Shown piece after piece: positions 45,330 through 54,461 of a stretch of DNA of 63,298 nucleotides. This stretch comes from Rhodocyclaceae bacterium (lineage in GTDB: Bacteria; Pseudomonadota; Gammaproteobacteria; Burkholderiales; Rhodocyclaceae). The position numbers and the translations under genes were made by a program. The notes beneath the pieces were generated by a model, which saw only the letters and a list, made by a program, of their open reading frames with translations, had not been told where the DNA came from and ran no database searches. Location: the NCBI GenBank assembly GCA_004379165.1, contig NKXK01000035.1, forward strand, positions 1 to 63,298. Reading direction: 5' to 3'. Position 1 is the first letter of the stretch. Each line of letters starts with the position of its first letter.

Positions 45330-46423
45330 CAGGATTTGCCCACGCCAGCCAGCATCGCCTTGAGCGCGGCACTGCCGCTGACGACGACCCGTTCGCCCGG
45401 GCGAACGCCTTCGATCAGCGCGCTGTCGCCACCCTGTTGCATAATGCGCACCGGCCGCGGCTGGTAGCGTTTCCCCTGGTCCGGACCATCAGCTTCGATG
45501 AAGACCAGCGTTTGCGATTCATGGCGAATAATGGCTGCTGACGGAACCGGCTGACCGGCGCTACCGTCGCCGGCAAGCACGATTTCCAGTGCCTGGCCGG
45601 GAACAAGCCGCTCGGCGCCACGGTCGACGCTGGCACGCAAGAGTACGCTCTGGCTGGCCGTATCGACAGCGCGGCCGAGCGCGATCACCTTGCCGGCGAT
45701 GTCGCTGCCGGCAATGCGCACGGACTGGCCGATGCGGATGTCGCCGAGGCGACTGACCGGCAATTGCGCCTCCAGCCACAGCGGTGACAGGCGGGCGATT
45801 CGGTAGATCAGGGCCGCGGTTTCAACGCGCTGACCGAGCTGGACACCTTGTTCGAGAATGACACCATCAATCGGCGAAATCAGGGTCAGCGGACCGCCGA
45901 TGCGGCCCGGAGCGACGCCAGCCAGGGCCAGCCCCTGTCGGCGCTCGCCGGCCTGTGCGGCGGCCTGGGCCGCGGCGGCAAGCGTTGCTTGAAGGCGGGA
46001 TTCGGCAATCAGACCTTCCTTGAACAGCGTTTCGTCGCGACGCAGGCTCTCCTGCAGCAGGTTGGACTGGCTGGCGGCCTGAAGGGCATCGCGTTGCAGG
46101 GTCAGCGCCTCGGGACTGGCCATGCGCGCCAGCGCTTCGCCGCGGCGAACGCTGCTGCCGGGGGCAACCACCAGCATCTCGATGGTGCCGCTGACCGGTG
46201 CGGCAAGGATGCGCATCTGCGCCGTCGGTACCAGCACCCGTGCCGGCAGGGCGCTACTACCGCCGTCGCTGCCTGCATCTACCGCGCGGCTGGCAATACG
46301 CAGCGATTTGATCTGCGTTGCGCTCAGGTTCAGTGATTCGTCGGCAATGCCCGCAAAAGGCAGGGAGAGTAGCGCCAGCAGTGCCAACAGGCGACCCGGC
46401 GGTGGTAACAATAGACAGCGCAT
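45329..46423 (-). CDS. RND efflux membrane-fusion protein (CusB/CzcB-like)
   Basis: 364 aa. Signal peptide (LLALLALLSLPFAGIADESL), barrel-sandwich halves (ILAAPVSGTIEMLVVAPGSS and LISPIDGVILEQGVQLGQRV) around an alpha-helical hairpin, then beta-barrel (SRLGDIRIGQSVRIAGSDIA) and C-terminal domain ending VSGSAALKAMLAG. No methionine-rich copper-binding N-terminus or CusF-like extension is seen. Its stop overlaps the RND pump start. First gene of the efflux operon. Confidence 0.92.
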   Translation of the reverse strand: MRCLLLPPPGRLLALLALLSLPFAGIADESLNLSATQIKSLRIASRAVDAGSDGGSSALPARVLVPTAQMRILAAPVSGTIEMLVVAPGSSVRRGEALARMASPEALTLQRDALQAASQSNLLQESLRRDETLFKEGLIAESRLQATLAAAAQAAAQAGERRQGLALAGVAPGRIGGPLTLISPIDGVILEQGVQLGQRVETAALIYRIARLSPLWLEAQLPVSRLGDIRIGQSVRIAGSDIAGKVIALGRAVDTASQSVLLRASVDRGAERLVPGQALEIVLAGDGSAGQPVPSAAIIRHESQTLVFIEADGPDQGKRYQPRPVRIMQQGGDSALIEGVRPGERVVVSGSAALKAMLAGVGKS

Positions 46424-46465
46424 CGCAATTCCCGGAGAGAGATCGCGACAGTCTAGGGGGCGTGC

Positions 46466-46481
46466 ATTAAGTCATCCTTAA
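46466..46481. promoter_or_regulatory. TTAA direct repeat (11-bp spacing) upstream of efflux operon
   Basis: ATTAAG at 46466 and CTTAAC at 46477 repeat at 11 bp, 43-58 bp upstream of the membrane-fusion gene start. Same spacing as the site before the SHP operon, pointing to a shared OmpR-family regulator. Confidence 0.55.
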
Positions 46482-46532
46482 CAGGGACAGGAGCGCGCAA
46501 TACCACGGGGTTTCGTCTATCGTGGGGGCGAA

Positions 46533-46561
46533 AAAAACGGAACACCGCAGTGTTCCGTTTA
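46533..46561 (-). terminator. Terminator after metY
   Basis: Minus strand: AAACGGAACAC and GTGTTCCGTTT pair around TGCG, ending in a run of T. It separates metY from the efflux operon promoter region. Confidence 0.88.
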
Positions 46562-46611
46562 AGAATTGCCTGAGCGGGCGGACGTCTGCCGCCGCGTGGC
46601 GATGACAGCTA

Positions 46612-47883
46612 TCAGGCGGCGTTCAGTGCCTGATCCAGATCGGCGATGATGTCATCGACGTGCTCGATGCCCAACGACAGGCGGATCATGTCTTCGGAAA
46701 CGCCGGCTTTGGCCAGTTCTTCCAGCGACAGTTGGCGGTGCGTGGTCGAGGCCGGGTGGCAGGCGAGGGTCTTGCAGTCGCCGATGTTGACCAGGCGGGT
46801 GACCAGCTGGAGCGCATCCTGGAATTTGCCACCGCCTTCGCGGCCGCCCTTGACGCCGAAGTTGAGGATGCCAGAGGCGCGGCCGCCCATGTACTTCTGC
46901 ACCAGCGCGTGGTCCTTGTGGTCGGGCAGGCCGGCGTAGTTGACCCAGCTGCACTTCGGGTGATTTTTCAGGAAGTTGGCGATCTTCAGCGAGTTTTCGC
47001 AGATACGGTCCATGCGCAGCGCCAGGGTCTCGATGCCTTGCAGAATGAGGAAGGCGTTGAACGGGCTGATCGCGGCGCCCATGTTGCGCAGCGGGACGAC
47101 GCGGGCGCGACCGATGTAGGCGGCGGGGCCGAGGGCTTCGGTATAGACGACGCCGTGGTAGGAGACATCCGGCTCGTTGAGGCGCTTGAACTTGGCCTTG
47201 TGTTCGGCCCAAGGGAACTTGCCGCTATCGACGATGATGCCGCCGATGGAGTTGCCGTGACCGCCGAGGTACTTGGTCAGCGCGTGCACGACGATGTCGG
47301 CGCCGTGCTCGAAGGGGCGGCACAGGTAGGGCGAGGGCACGGTGTTGTCGACGATGACCGGCACGCCATGCTTGTGGGCGATTTCGGCGAGCTTTTCGAA
47401 GTCGGTGATGTTGCCGAGCGGGTTGCCGACCGACTCGCAGAACACCGCCTTGGTCTTGCCGTCGATCAGCTTCTCGAACGCGGCCGGGTCGCGGTAGTCG
47501 GCGAAGCGCACATCGATACCGTATTGCGGCAGGGTGTGGGCGAACAGGTTGTAGGTGCCGCCGTACAGGGTGCTGGAGGTGACGATGTTGTCCCCGGCTT
47601 CAGCAATGGTCTGGATGGCGGCGGTGATTGCGGCCATGCCCGAGGCCATGCACAAGGCGGCGATGCCGCCTTCCATCGCGGCGACGCGCTTTTCCAGCAC
47701 GTCCTGCGTCGGGTTCATGATGCGGGTGTAGATGTTGCCGGCGACCTTGAGGTCGAACAGGTCTGCGCCGTGCTGGGTGCTGTCGAAGGCGTAGGAGGTG
47801 GTCTGATAGATGGGGACGGCGACGGCCTTGGTGGTCGGGTCCGGGCTGTAGCCGCCATGAACGGCAAGGGTTTCGATCTTCAT
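46612..47883 (-). CDS. metY: O-acetylhomoserine sulfhydrylase
   Basis: 423 aa PLP enzyme of the Cys/Met metabolism family. ETLAVHGGYSPDPTTKAVAV at the N-terminus, IYTRIMNPTQDVLEKRVAAM, SSTLYGGTYNLFAHTLPQYG, and the PLP lysine in HALTKYLGGHGNSIGG. C-terminal SLGIEHVDDIIADLDQAL. It makes homocysteine from O-acetylhomoserine and sulfide in methionine synthesis. Monocistronic with its own terminator. Confidence 0.95.
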   Translation of the reverse strand: MKIETLAVHGGYSPDPTTKAVAVPIYQTTSYAFDSTQHGADLFDLKVAGNIYTRIMNPTQDVLEKRVAAMEGGIAALCMASGMAAITAAIQTIAEAGDNIVTSSTLYGGTYNLFAHTLPQYGIDVRFADYRDPAAFEKLIDGKTKAVFCESVGNPLGNITDFEKLAEIAHKHGVPVIVDNTVPSPYLCRPFEHGADIVVHALTKYLGGHGNSIGGIIVDSGKFPWAEHKAKFKRLNEPDVSYHGVVYTEALGPAAYIGRARVVPLRNMGAAISPFNAFLILQGIETLALRMDRICENSLKIANFLKNHPKCSWVNYAGLPDHKDHALVQKYMGGRASGILNFGVKGGREGGGKFQDALQLVTRLVNIGDCKTLACHPASTTHRQLSLEELAKAGVSEDMIRLSLGIEHVDDIIADLDQALNAA

Positions 47884-47958
47884 GCGTGCGTCTCTCTCTT
47901 ATGGCTGTGGCGTGAAAACGCAAAGTGTATAACAGGGAGGCCACCCGCCGGCAGCCTC

Positions 47959-47987
47959 CCACGGTGAACCCGGAAAATTGCCCAAAA
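47959..47987 (+). repeat. Dispersed 30-bp repeat, copy 16
   Basis: CCACGGTGAACCCGGAAAAT, then TGCCCAAAA. Intergenic, between the metY start and the stop of the glycine-zipper protein gene. Both A tracts are perfect while the first bases of the core differ. Confidence 0.7.
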
Positions 47988-48008
47988 CCGGAAGTGCCTG
48001 GTGCTGGA

Positions 48009-48779
48009 TCAGACCGGCAACAGGTTGCCGTTGCTCAGGCGCACGCGGTCGCCGGCACGCCAGCGGCTGGGGCCGCTGAGCAGGGCAGTGCGGGTGCTGC
48101 CGTCATCGAGGCGCACCGTGACCTCAAGCTGCTTTTCGGCGCGGAAGTGCTTCTCGGCCTGATGGCCGGCGTAGGCACCACCCAGTGCGCCGACGACGGC
48201 GGCGGCCTGGTTGCCCTTGCCCTGGCCGACCTTGGTGCCAAGCAGACCACCCAGCACGCCGCCGGCGATGGCGCCGAGGCCGCTGCCGTCAGCCGGCGTA
48301 CCGACCTCGCGTACCGCCTCGATGGTGCCGCAGTCGTAGCAGGCCGGTGCTGCTGCACGGGCCGACGGACGGGTGGGGATGATGTCGATGCCGTTATCGT
48401 TGGCCGGATAGTCGCGCACGGTGTTGCGGTCGTTGGCGTAACGCCAGTCGGCAGGCCGAACCGGGGAGTCGTCATAACTTACCGTTTGCGGGGCAGCCTC
48501 AACCACGGCCGGACGCTGCTTGGCGACAGCCGCCGGGCGCGGTTTGGGGGCCGGGGCGGCCGCATGGCTTGTGGCTGGTGCCGGCGTGGCGGCGACCAGT
48601 GCCGGGGCGGTGCCGGCCGGCAGGGTCGCGCTGGCCAGCGATGCGCTGTTGGCAGTGGTGCCGGTCGAGGCAGACGGCAGCAGGCCCGTGAAATGGGCCG
48701 TGGCGGCAAGGGCGGCGATGGTCGTGGCGGTGGCGGCAACGACGATCATCGGGTGCGTGGCTTGGTGTTTGCGTTTCAT
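48009..48779 (-). CDS. Glycine-zipper 2TM-domain outer-envelope protein
   Basis: 256 aa. N-terminal anchor (MIVVAATATTIAALAATAHF), a long Ala/Pro-rich spacer, then CYDCGTIEAVREV and the glycine zipper GLGAIAGGVLGGLLGTKVGQ / GNQAAAVVGALGGAYAGHQA of the SlyB/Rickettsia 17-kDa type. It ends in a beta domain (LEVTVRLDDGSTRTALLSGP). Probably stabilises the envelope; the exact role is unknown. Confidence 0.85.
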   Translation of the reverse strand: MKRKHQATHPMIVVAATATTIAALAATAHFTGLLPSASTGTTANSASLASATLPAGTAPALVAATPAPATSHAAAPAPKPRPAAVAKQRPAVVEAAPQTVSYDDSPVRPADWRYANDRNTVRDYPANDNGIDIIPTRPSARAAAPACYDCGTIEAVREVGTPADGSGLGAIAGGVLGGLLGTKVGQGKGNQAAAVVGALGGAYAGHQAEKHFRAEKQLEVTVRLDDGSTRTALLSGPSRWRAGDRVRLSNGNLLPV

Positions 48780-48927
48780 GGCGGGTCTCCGGTGGTCTCA
48801 GCCAATGCTGCCTGGGCAAGCCGAATAACGCGACATGCGGCCGCGGGCAGACAGCTGAAACAAAGCCTTACAAGTCATTACCGGAGCACACAACAGGCGC
48901 GTGCCTGACGCATCCGGAACGGCGGGT

Positions 48928-50844
48928 TCAGCCTTCGCCGCCGGCAGTCCGCCGCGCCGGGCGGATCAGGAAGCGGCCGGGGTCCAGCGCATCGACGAGG
49001 TCGGTTTCCACAGGCAGCGGTTCGCCTTCGAGACGCGACAGCAGCAGGTCGGCCATCAGTGCTGACCAGACAATGCCGCGGGCGCCATAGCCCTGCAGAC
49101 ACCACAGGCCGCGGTGGCGGGGGAGGGGGGGCAGGCGGGTGTTTGCCGGGGGCAGTGTGCTGCTGCCGTTGGCGATGGGCACCGCGCCAACGATGGGCAG
49201 GCGGTCGGGTGACATCGGCCGGAAGCCGGTGCGCCCGCCGAGGCCGGCCGGATCGATCGGCGCGGTGCTGTTTGGCAGCATCAGCGCCAGTCGCGCGAGG
49301 TTGTCCCAGTGATCGATGTCGCGGACCGAGCAATCGTCGTCATGGTATTGCAGGGTGGCACCGGCGAGCTGGAAACCGTCGACCACCGGTGCGGCGTAGC
49401 CGTACTTGCAAACCACCGTCTGCAGCGGCAGCGCCTGGATGGCGGGAATATGGCTGACCTGGCCGCGGGCAATGCGTTGCGGCATCCAGCCGAATTGCTC
49501 GAACTGCGGCGCGGCAACGCCACTGGCCATGATTGCGACCGGCGCTTCGGCGAGTGCAGCGCCGTCGGGACCGATCGCTGCCCAGCCGTCGGCGGTGGCC
49601 TTTAGCCGGGCGACCGGGCTATTGAGGCGCAGCTCGATACCCTCGGCGGCGGCCAGCACAGCGCGGCAAAGGCTGGGGGGCTGCACCCAGCCGCCGCCCG
49701 GAAAGTGCCAGCCACCGGTGCTGACCGGCCAGCCGAGCAGTGCACTGGCTTGTTCGGCACTGACGTAGCGGAGCACATCCTCCGGCCAGCCGAGGGCGGC
49801 GACAGCCTTGAGTTGCTGTGCCTCATGCTCGGCGTCGCGCCCAAGATGCAGCACCCCACAGGGCGACCAGCGGGCGTCGGGGAGTGTCTGCAGCAGCGCG
49901 CGGGTGGCAAGGAAACCGGCGCGGGTCAGGCGCGACAGGCGGTTATCGTCGGCGCTGGGCAGTGGACGCAGCACGCCGGCGAGATTGCCCGAGGCGCCAT
50001 CGCCGGCCGCAGCGTTTGCTTCAAGCACCGTGACCTGCCAGCCGGCGCTGGCCAGCCGGTGAGCGGCAGTACTGCCGGCGATGCCAGCGCCGATGATCAG
50101 GGCCCGGCGTTCGGTGGGCGGCGTGTGCCGGGAAGGACGGCGGGAGCGGAAGCGGCCGTGCAGCATCTGGCGCTTGACGGCGAAACCGGGACGTTTTTCA
50201 AGATCGAACTCGACCGCGGCCAGTGCATCGCGAAGGTGGCCGGCCACCGACCAGGTAGCCAGCGTTGCGCCGGGTGCGGCGAGGCGGGCGAGGGCGCGGC
50301 AGGTTTCCGGGGTCCATAGTTCCGGGTTGCGTGCCGGTGAAAAACCGTCGAGGTAAAAGGCGTCGACCGCGGCATCGATTGTGCGCAGGCGTTGCATGGC
50401 ATCACCAAAAACCAGCGTCAGGATCAGGCGGCCACCGGCCAGAAGCAGGCGGTGGATGCCGGGAATCAGGGGCGGCCAGGCGGCGCGCAGTTCGGTGGCG
50501 AGTTCGGCCAGTTCCGGCCATGCTGCCTGAGCGTGTGCCAGATCCGCGGCGCTGAAGGGGTGTTTCTCGAACGAGATGAAATGCAGCCGGCGGCAGGCCT
50601 GCGGGTTGTCACGCCAGGTTTGCCAGGTGGCGAGGAAGTTCAGACCGAGGCCGAAGCCGGTTTCGAGGATAACGAAACGGTCACGGTTCTGCCAGCGTTG
50701 CGGCAGGTCGTTGCCGGCGATGAAGACGTGGCGGGCCTGTGCCAGTCCGCCGTGGATGGAGTGATAGACATCGCCATATGCCGCTGACCGGGGCGTCCCT
50801 TCCGGGGTGAATTCGAGGCGGGCGGGCTGGAGGACTTCCGGCAC
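48928..50844 (-). CDS. mnmC: Bifunctional tRNA wobble-uridine methyltransferase/oxidoreductase MnmC
   Basis: 638 aa from a GTG at 50844 ([20 protein letters not shown]), 5 bp after the upstream stop; the frame runs further up to 50970 but there overlaps that gene. N-terminal methyltransferase domain: [55 protein letters not shown]-terminal FAD domain from about 240: [20 protein letters not shown] and [20 protein letters not shown]. It completes mnm5s2U at tRNA position 34. Confidence 0.93.
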   Translation of the reverse strand: MPEVLQPARLEFTPEGTPRSAAYGDVYHSIHGGLAQARHVFIAGNDLPQRWQNRDRFVILETGFGLGLNFLATWQTWRDNPQACRRLHFISFEKHPFSAADLAHAQAAWPELAELATELRAAWPPLIPGIHRLLLAGGRLILTLVFGDAMQRLRTIDAAVDAFYLDGFSPARNPELWTPETCRALARLAAPGATLATWSVAGHLRDALAAVEFDLEKRPGFAVKRQMLHGRFRSRRPSRHTPPTERRALIIGAGIAGSTAAHRLASAGWQVTVLEANAAAGDGASGNLAGVLRPLPSADDNRLSRLTRAGFLATRALLQTLPDARWSPCGVLHLGRDAEHEAQQLKAVAALGWPEDVLRYVSAEQASALLGWPVSTGGWHFPGGGWVQPPSLCRAVLAAAEGIELRLNSPVARLKATADGWAAIGPDGAALAEAPVAIMASGVAAPQFEQFGWMPQRIARGQVSHIPAIQALPLQTVVCKYGYAAPVVDGFQLAGATLQYHDDDCSVRDIDHWDNLARLALMLPNSTAPIDPAGLGGRTGFRPMSPDRLPIVGAVPIANGSSTLPPANTRLPPLPRHRGLWCLQGYGARGIVWSALMADLLLSRLEGEPLPVETDLVDALDPGRFLIRPARRTAGGEG

Positions 50845-50849
50845 GGGAC

Positions 50850-51353
50850 TCAGTGCAGCAGCGTGGAGGGGCCGTTGCTGTGACCCGTCGCCGGGCGTGG
50901 AGCAAGTGGCTGGTAGGCGAGTGCCAGTTCCCAGCCGGCCTGTTCGCTCGCGGCGCGAAGCATGGCGCAAAGGGCTTGCAGCAACTCGCCGTTGAGGTCG
51001 AGCGTCAGAAGCCGTTCGCGGGCTTCGCGCAGGGTCAGCCGGGCACTGCCCTGGCCGTTGGCATCAAGCGTCGCTTCGCTGGCAAGCAGCGGGTTGGCGC
51101 CGAGCGGAAAGAGCGGGTTGTCGGCGGCAAAGGGCTGGCTGAAATCGGATGGTAGCGGTGCATCGCCTTCCGGGATGCTGGCCGGTGGCTGCTGCAGATG
51201 GCCGGCAAGCATCGCCGCCAGGTGCGGCCACAGCTCACGAAGGAAGCGGCGGGTGATGAAGATGCGGAATTCTTCATTGGCCTGGGTGCCGATGCGCAAC
51301 AGCAGCCGGTCCTGAACGCTGTCGTTGGCGATCTGGATCTGGTGGATCTGCAT
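50850..51353 (-). CDS. Conserved hypothetical protein, 167 aa
   Basis: Not recognised. N-terminus [20 protein letters not shown] then [20 protein letters not shown], a proline-rich middle and a C-terminal [20 protein letters not shown]. Soluble, no signal. Overlaps the kinase-like gene stop/start by 1 bp and runs into mnmC within 5 bp, so the three form one unit. Confidence 0.65.
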   Translation of the reverse strand: MQIHQIQIANDSVQDRLLLRIGTQANEEFRIFITRRFLRELWPHLAAMLAGHLQQPPASIPEGDAPLPSDFSQPFAADNPLFPLGANPLLASEATLDANGQGSARLTLREARERLLTLDLNGELLQALCAMLRAASEQAGWELALAYQPLAPRPATGHSNGPSTLLH

Positions 51354-52153
51354 CAGCGGATGGCGCCCAGAATATCGACCATGATCAGCACGCGGCGGAT
51401 GCCCTTGCGCGAGAAACGCTGGAAGCGCCGGGCAATGCCGGCCAGCGTGCGCATCATCGGCATGGCGCGGGCAATGATGGCCTTGATTTCCGGGTTCGGA
51501 TGCGCAGCGAAGTAAGCAGTGATCAGTTCCGGCAGCAGACGCCTCGATTCGGCTTCATTGACCGGGCCGGCGAGCGAGATGGAATTGAGGAAAAGCACCA
51601 GATCGGCGGCCTGGGTTGCGGTCAACGGCAAAAACTCGCCAAAATTTTCTTCGAAGTCGATGCGGAAATGCCGGCCTTCGTGCAGCGTCAGGTTCTTGAT
51701 CTGCGCGCCGCCGTGCCAGTGGCCGGCGCGGTGGAACTCGCCGAGTTCGTGGGCGAGGGCGGTCAGTTCCATACGGAAGGTTTCCGGCGGCCACTTTTCC
51801 AGCAGCGTGGCGATCACCGTGCCGCAGTACTCAAGCACGAAAAACTCGGGCGTCACCAGCGCCACCTGCGGCACCGACACGCCGGCTGCCGCCAGCGACT
51901 TCAGACGGTTGGCTTCGAAATCCATGCTGCCGGCCGCCTCGGATAGCGCCAGTGTGCGCATCGGCAGCGGCTGGCCGGTGACGCGCTTGACCGCCCAGCG
52001 CATGAACAGCGTCTGGATCAGCTTGCGCGGCTTGGCCGCCAGTTTCTTGACGACGTAGCGTCGGCCGTCATGGTCAAAAACCAGCGCCCGGCTATGGTGG
52101 GTCGCCAGCGCGGTACGGGCTGCCGCTTCGAGGGATTGCAGGTTTTCGTTCAC
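51353..52153 (-). CDS. Lipopolysaccharide (Kdo/WaaP) kinase-like protein
   Basis: 266 aa from a GTG at 52153 (VNENLQSLEAAARTALATHH). The longer frame to 52261 reads through a dispersed repeat and gives the false tail SFPRQRESRV. Small bacterial kinase fold: ALVFDHDGRRYVVKKLAAK with the ATP-lysine, FFVLEYCGTVIATLLEKW hinge, catalytic HWHGGAQIKNLTLHEGRHFR and metal-binding RIDFEENFGEFL (Asp). Related to RIO/WaaP/Kdo kinases, so a lipid A core sugar or similar is a plausible substrate. Not next to waa genes. Repeat copy 17 lies inside. Confidence 0.75.
   Translation of the reverse strand: MNENLQSLEAAARTALATHHSRALVFDHDGRRYVVKKLAAKPRKLIQTLFMRWAVKRVTGQPLPMRTLALSEAAGSMDFEANRLKSLAAAGVSVPQVALVTPEFFVLEYCGTVIATLLEKWPPETFRMELTALAHELGEFHRAGHWHGGAQIKNLTLHEGRHFRIDFEENFGEFLPLTATQAADLVLFLNSISLAGPVNEAESRRLLPELITAYFAAHPNPEIKAIIARAMPMMRTLAGIARRFQRFSRKGIRRVLIMVDILGAIR
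51616..51648 (+). repeat. Dispersed 30-bp repeat, copy 17
   Basis: TTGCGGTCAACGGCAAAAAC, then TCGCCAAAATTTT. Inside the kinase-like gene (ENFGEFLPLTATQ). Confidence 0.7.
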
Positions 52154-52184
52154 CGGGAACTCGGCTTGGATCAGGTCAAAAACT

Positions 52185-52212
52185 CTGGATTCCCGCTGTC
52201 GCGGGAATGACG
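52185..52212. repeat. dRS3-like hairpin repeat (ATTCCCGC/GCGGGAAT)
   Basis: ATTCCCGC and GCGGGAAT enclose TGTC, with flanks CTGG and GACG. This inverted repeat is common in beta- and gammaproteobacteria and resembles the Neisseria dRS3 element. Here it lies upstream of the kinase-like gene start. Confidence 0.75.
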
Positions 52213-52264
52213 CATAAGGAAAAATCAGTGCCCCATGGTCGAGCGACCGCAGCCAAACCAAGGC

Positions 52265-52306
52265 GCCGGTAGCCGCCGCATAGCAGCGCTATGCAAGGTC
52301 ACCGGC
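52265..52306. repeat. Nested hairpin in the lysS 3' region
   Basis: GCATAGC and GCTATGC pair around AGC (52278-52294). Outer GCCGGT (52265) and ACCGGC (52301) can pair too. No T run follows on either strand, so it is not a standard terminator. It may protect or end the lysS transcript. Confidence 0.45.
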
Positions 52307-52338
52307 AACGCCGAGTTGGCAAGCGCAGCCGACCATCA

Positions 52339-53844
52339 TCACTCGGGGCGCATGGAGGGGAACAGGATGACATCCCGAATCGCCGGGCTGTCCGTCAGCA
52401 ACATGATCAGACGATCAATGCCGATGCCGCAGCCGCCGGTCGGCGGCAGGCCGTATTCCAGCGCCCGGATGAAGTCGGCGTCGTAGTACATCGCTTCTTC
52501 GTCGCCGGCATCCTTCGCCTTCATCTGTTCCTGGAAGCGTGCCGCCTGGTCTTCAGCATCGTTCAGCTCGGAGAAGCCGTTCGCGATTTCGCGGCCGACA
52601 ATGAACAGCTCGAAACGCTCGGTGATCTCCGGGTTGGTATCGGATGCACGGGCCAGCGGCGAGACTTCGACCGGGTAGTCGATGATGAAGGTCGGTTCCC
52701 AGCACTGGGCTTCGGCGCAGGCTTCGAAGAGTTGCAGCTGCAGGCTGCCGAGGCCACCCGGCTTGACCTTCTCGCCGAAGGCAAGGATCTTGGCCTTGAG
52801 GAATTCGGCATCGGCGAGCTGCGCGTCGGTAAAGGACGGCTGTTCGCGCTGGATGGCCTGGGTAATGGTCAGGCGATGGAAGGGCTTGGACAGGTCGAGA
52901 ACGCGGCCCTGATACTCAAAGACCTCCTTGCCCAGCGCTTCGCGCGCGGCCTGACGGATCAGGCCTTCGGTGAAATCCATCAGCGTGTGGTAGTTCGCAT
53001 ACGCCTCGTAGAATTCCATCATCGTGAATTCCGGGTTGTGGCGCGGCGAGAGACCTTCGTTGCGGAAGTTGCGGTTGATCTCGAAAACCTTCTCGAAGCC
53101 GCCGACGACCAGGCGCTTGAGGTAAAGCTCCGGAGCGATGCGCAGGAACTGCTGCATGTCGAGCGCGTTGTGGTGGGTGATGAAGGGCTTGGCCGCGGCG
53201 CCGCCGGGGATAGGGTGCATCATCGGCGTTTCGACTTCCATGAAGCCGTGGCCGGTCATGTAGGTGCGGATCGAGGCGACGATGGCGGAACGGGCGCGGA
53301 AGGTAAAGCGCGTTTCCTCGTTCATGATCAGGTCGACATAACGCTGGCGGTACTTCATTTCCTGATCGGCGAGGCCGTGGAACTTGTCCGGCAGCGGGCG
53401 CAGCGACTTGGTCAGCAGGCGGATTTCATTGGCCTGGATCGACAGTTCGCCGGTCTTGGTCTTCATCAGCGTACCGACGATACCGAGGATGTCGCCCAAA
53501 TCCCAGCCCTTGAAGGCGGCGTAGTCTTCCTCGCCGACCTTGTCGCGGGCGACGTAGATCTGGATGCGGCCTGAAACATCCTGAAGCGTGGCGAAGGAGG
53601 CCTTGCCCATGACGCGCTTGAGCATCATGCGGCCACCAACCTTCACTTCCACCGGCAGCTCGGCGAGTTCTTCAGCCGTTTTCTCGCCATAGACTTCGTG
53701 CAGCTTGTGCGCGGTGTTCTCGCGCTGGAAGTCGTTGGGGAAGGCTTTGCCGGTCTTGCGCCATTCGGCGAGCTTGGCGCGGCGCTCCGCGATAAGCTGG
53801 TTTTCGTCTTGCTGGACCGGGGCTTGCTGTTCGGCGTTGGACAT
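52339..53844 (-). CDS. lysS: Lysyl-tRNA synthetase, class II
   Basis: 501 aa. OB-fold anticodon domain (about 60-150: [20 protein letters not shown]), class II motif 1 ([20 protein letters not shown]), motif 2 ([20 protein letters not shown]) and motif 3 ([20 protein letters not shown]). Charges tRNA-Lys. Usual length for the bacterial class II enzyme. It follows prfB in the same direction across the defence-gene remnant, whereas prfB-lysS are commonly adjacent. Confidence 0.97.
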   Translation of the reverse strand: MSNAEQQAPVQQDENQLIAERRAKLAEWRKTGKAFPNDFQRENTAHKLHEVYGEKTAEELAELPVEVKVGGRMMLKRVMGKASFATLQDVSGRIQIYVARDKVGEEDYAAFKGWDLGDILGIVGTLMKTKTGELSIQANEIRLLTKSLRPLPDKFHGLADQEMKYRQRYVDLIMNEETRFTFRARSAIVASIRTYMTGHGFMEVETPMMHPIPGGAAAKPFITHHNALDMQQFLRIAPELYLKRLVVGGFEKVFEINRNFRNEGLSPRHNPEFTMMEFYEAYANYHTLMDFTEGLIRQAAREALGKEVFEYQGRVLDLSKPFHRLTITQAIQREQPSFTDAQLADAEFLKAKILAFGEKVKPGGLGSLQLQLFEACAEAQCWEPTFIIDYPVEVSPLARASDTNPEITERFELFIVGREIANGFSELNDAEDQAARFQEQMKAKDAGDEEAMYYDADFIRALEYGLPPTGGCGIGIDRLIMLLTDSPAIRDVILFPSMRPE

Positions 53845-53962
53845 GAAGAATCCTTGGAAAATGATGTGTGCTGCGTCAGGCGGCGTAAAACCCTGAATTT
53901 TCGCCGATTTGGCCCGTCAGGGAAAGCGTTGCGCATCGTGTCAGCAGTAACGGGATGGACTG

Positions 53963-54434
53963 CTAATCAGGCAATGGAAGATTGATCAGGCTGATTACCG
54001 CCCGTTCAAGATGGGCGAAGTCGCGTGATTTTTCGCGCAAATGATCGAGATTGAGGCGCGCCGTGATTTTTTCCTGATGCACGGTTTCCTTGTAGGCCTT
54101 GCCGGAAGGGCGTTGCTTGCTGAGCCATTCCTTCGCCCACCCGTTTGTCTTCCGGAGTTTCAGGGAAAACGACATTTTTTTGAAAGTCGGTAAAGACGCT
54201 GCGCGTGGCGGCTTCGTCGTGCAGGAAGTGTGTTTCTTATTCCTTGACCAGACGTGTGCTGACGGCATGATCCAGACCTTGGCTAACTGCATCACGTAAA
54301 AAACGCAGGACATCGGCGACATTGCTCTTGCCGACCCCGTTGCAGCCCACCAGGACGGTCACGGGCTGGATGTCTTTGAGTTCGACATCGCCGAGACTTT
54401 TGCAGTGGCTGACAACGAGTTCGGTAAGACGCAT
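53963..54434 (-). pseudogene. Remnant of an AAA ATPase / TOPRIM-like gene pair
   Basis: From the ATG at 54434 the frame gives MRLTELVVSHCKSLGDVELK and a perfect Walker A in VLVGCNGVGKSNVADVLRFL, then stops at 54237 after 65 aa. The same frame goes on as HFLHDEAATRSVFTDFQKNV. A frameshift near 54120 leads to SGKAYKETVHQEKITARLNL and DHLREKSRDFAHLERAVISL, ending at 53963. The first part is the start of an OLD/RecF-like ATPase; the latter parts look like the tail of a small TOPRIM-type nuclease partner. Most of the ATPase and the nuclease core are gone. Inserted between lysS and prfB. Confidence 0.65.
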
Positions 54435-54461
54435 GGCTGACTCCGGTGTGGAATGACCTGT

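Noticed and set aside
46660..47967. 435-aa plus-strand frame opposite metY
   Set aside because: Antisense shadow of a clear PLP enzyme; composition is mirror-codon-like.
52154..52261. N-terminal extension of the kinase-like gene containing SFPRQRESRV
   Set aside because: This peptide is the translation of a dRS3-like intergenic repeat and is a common false extension.
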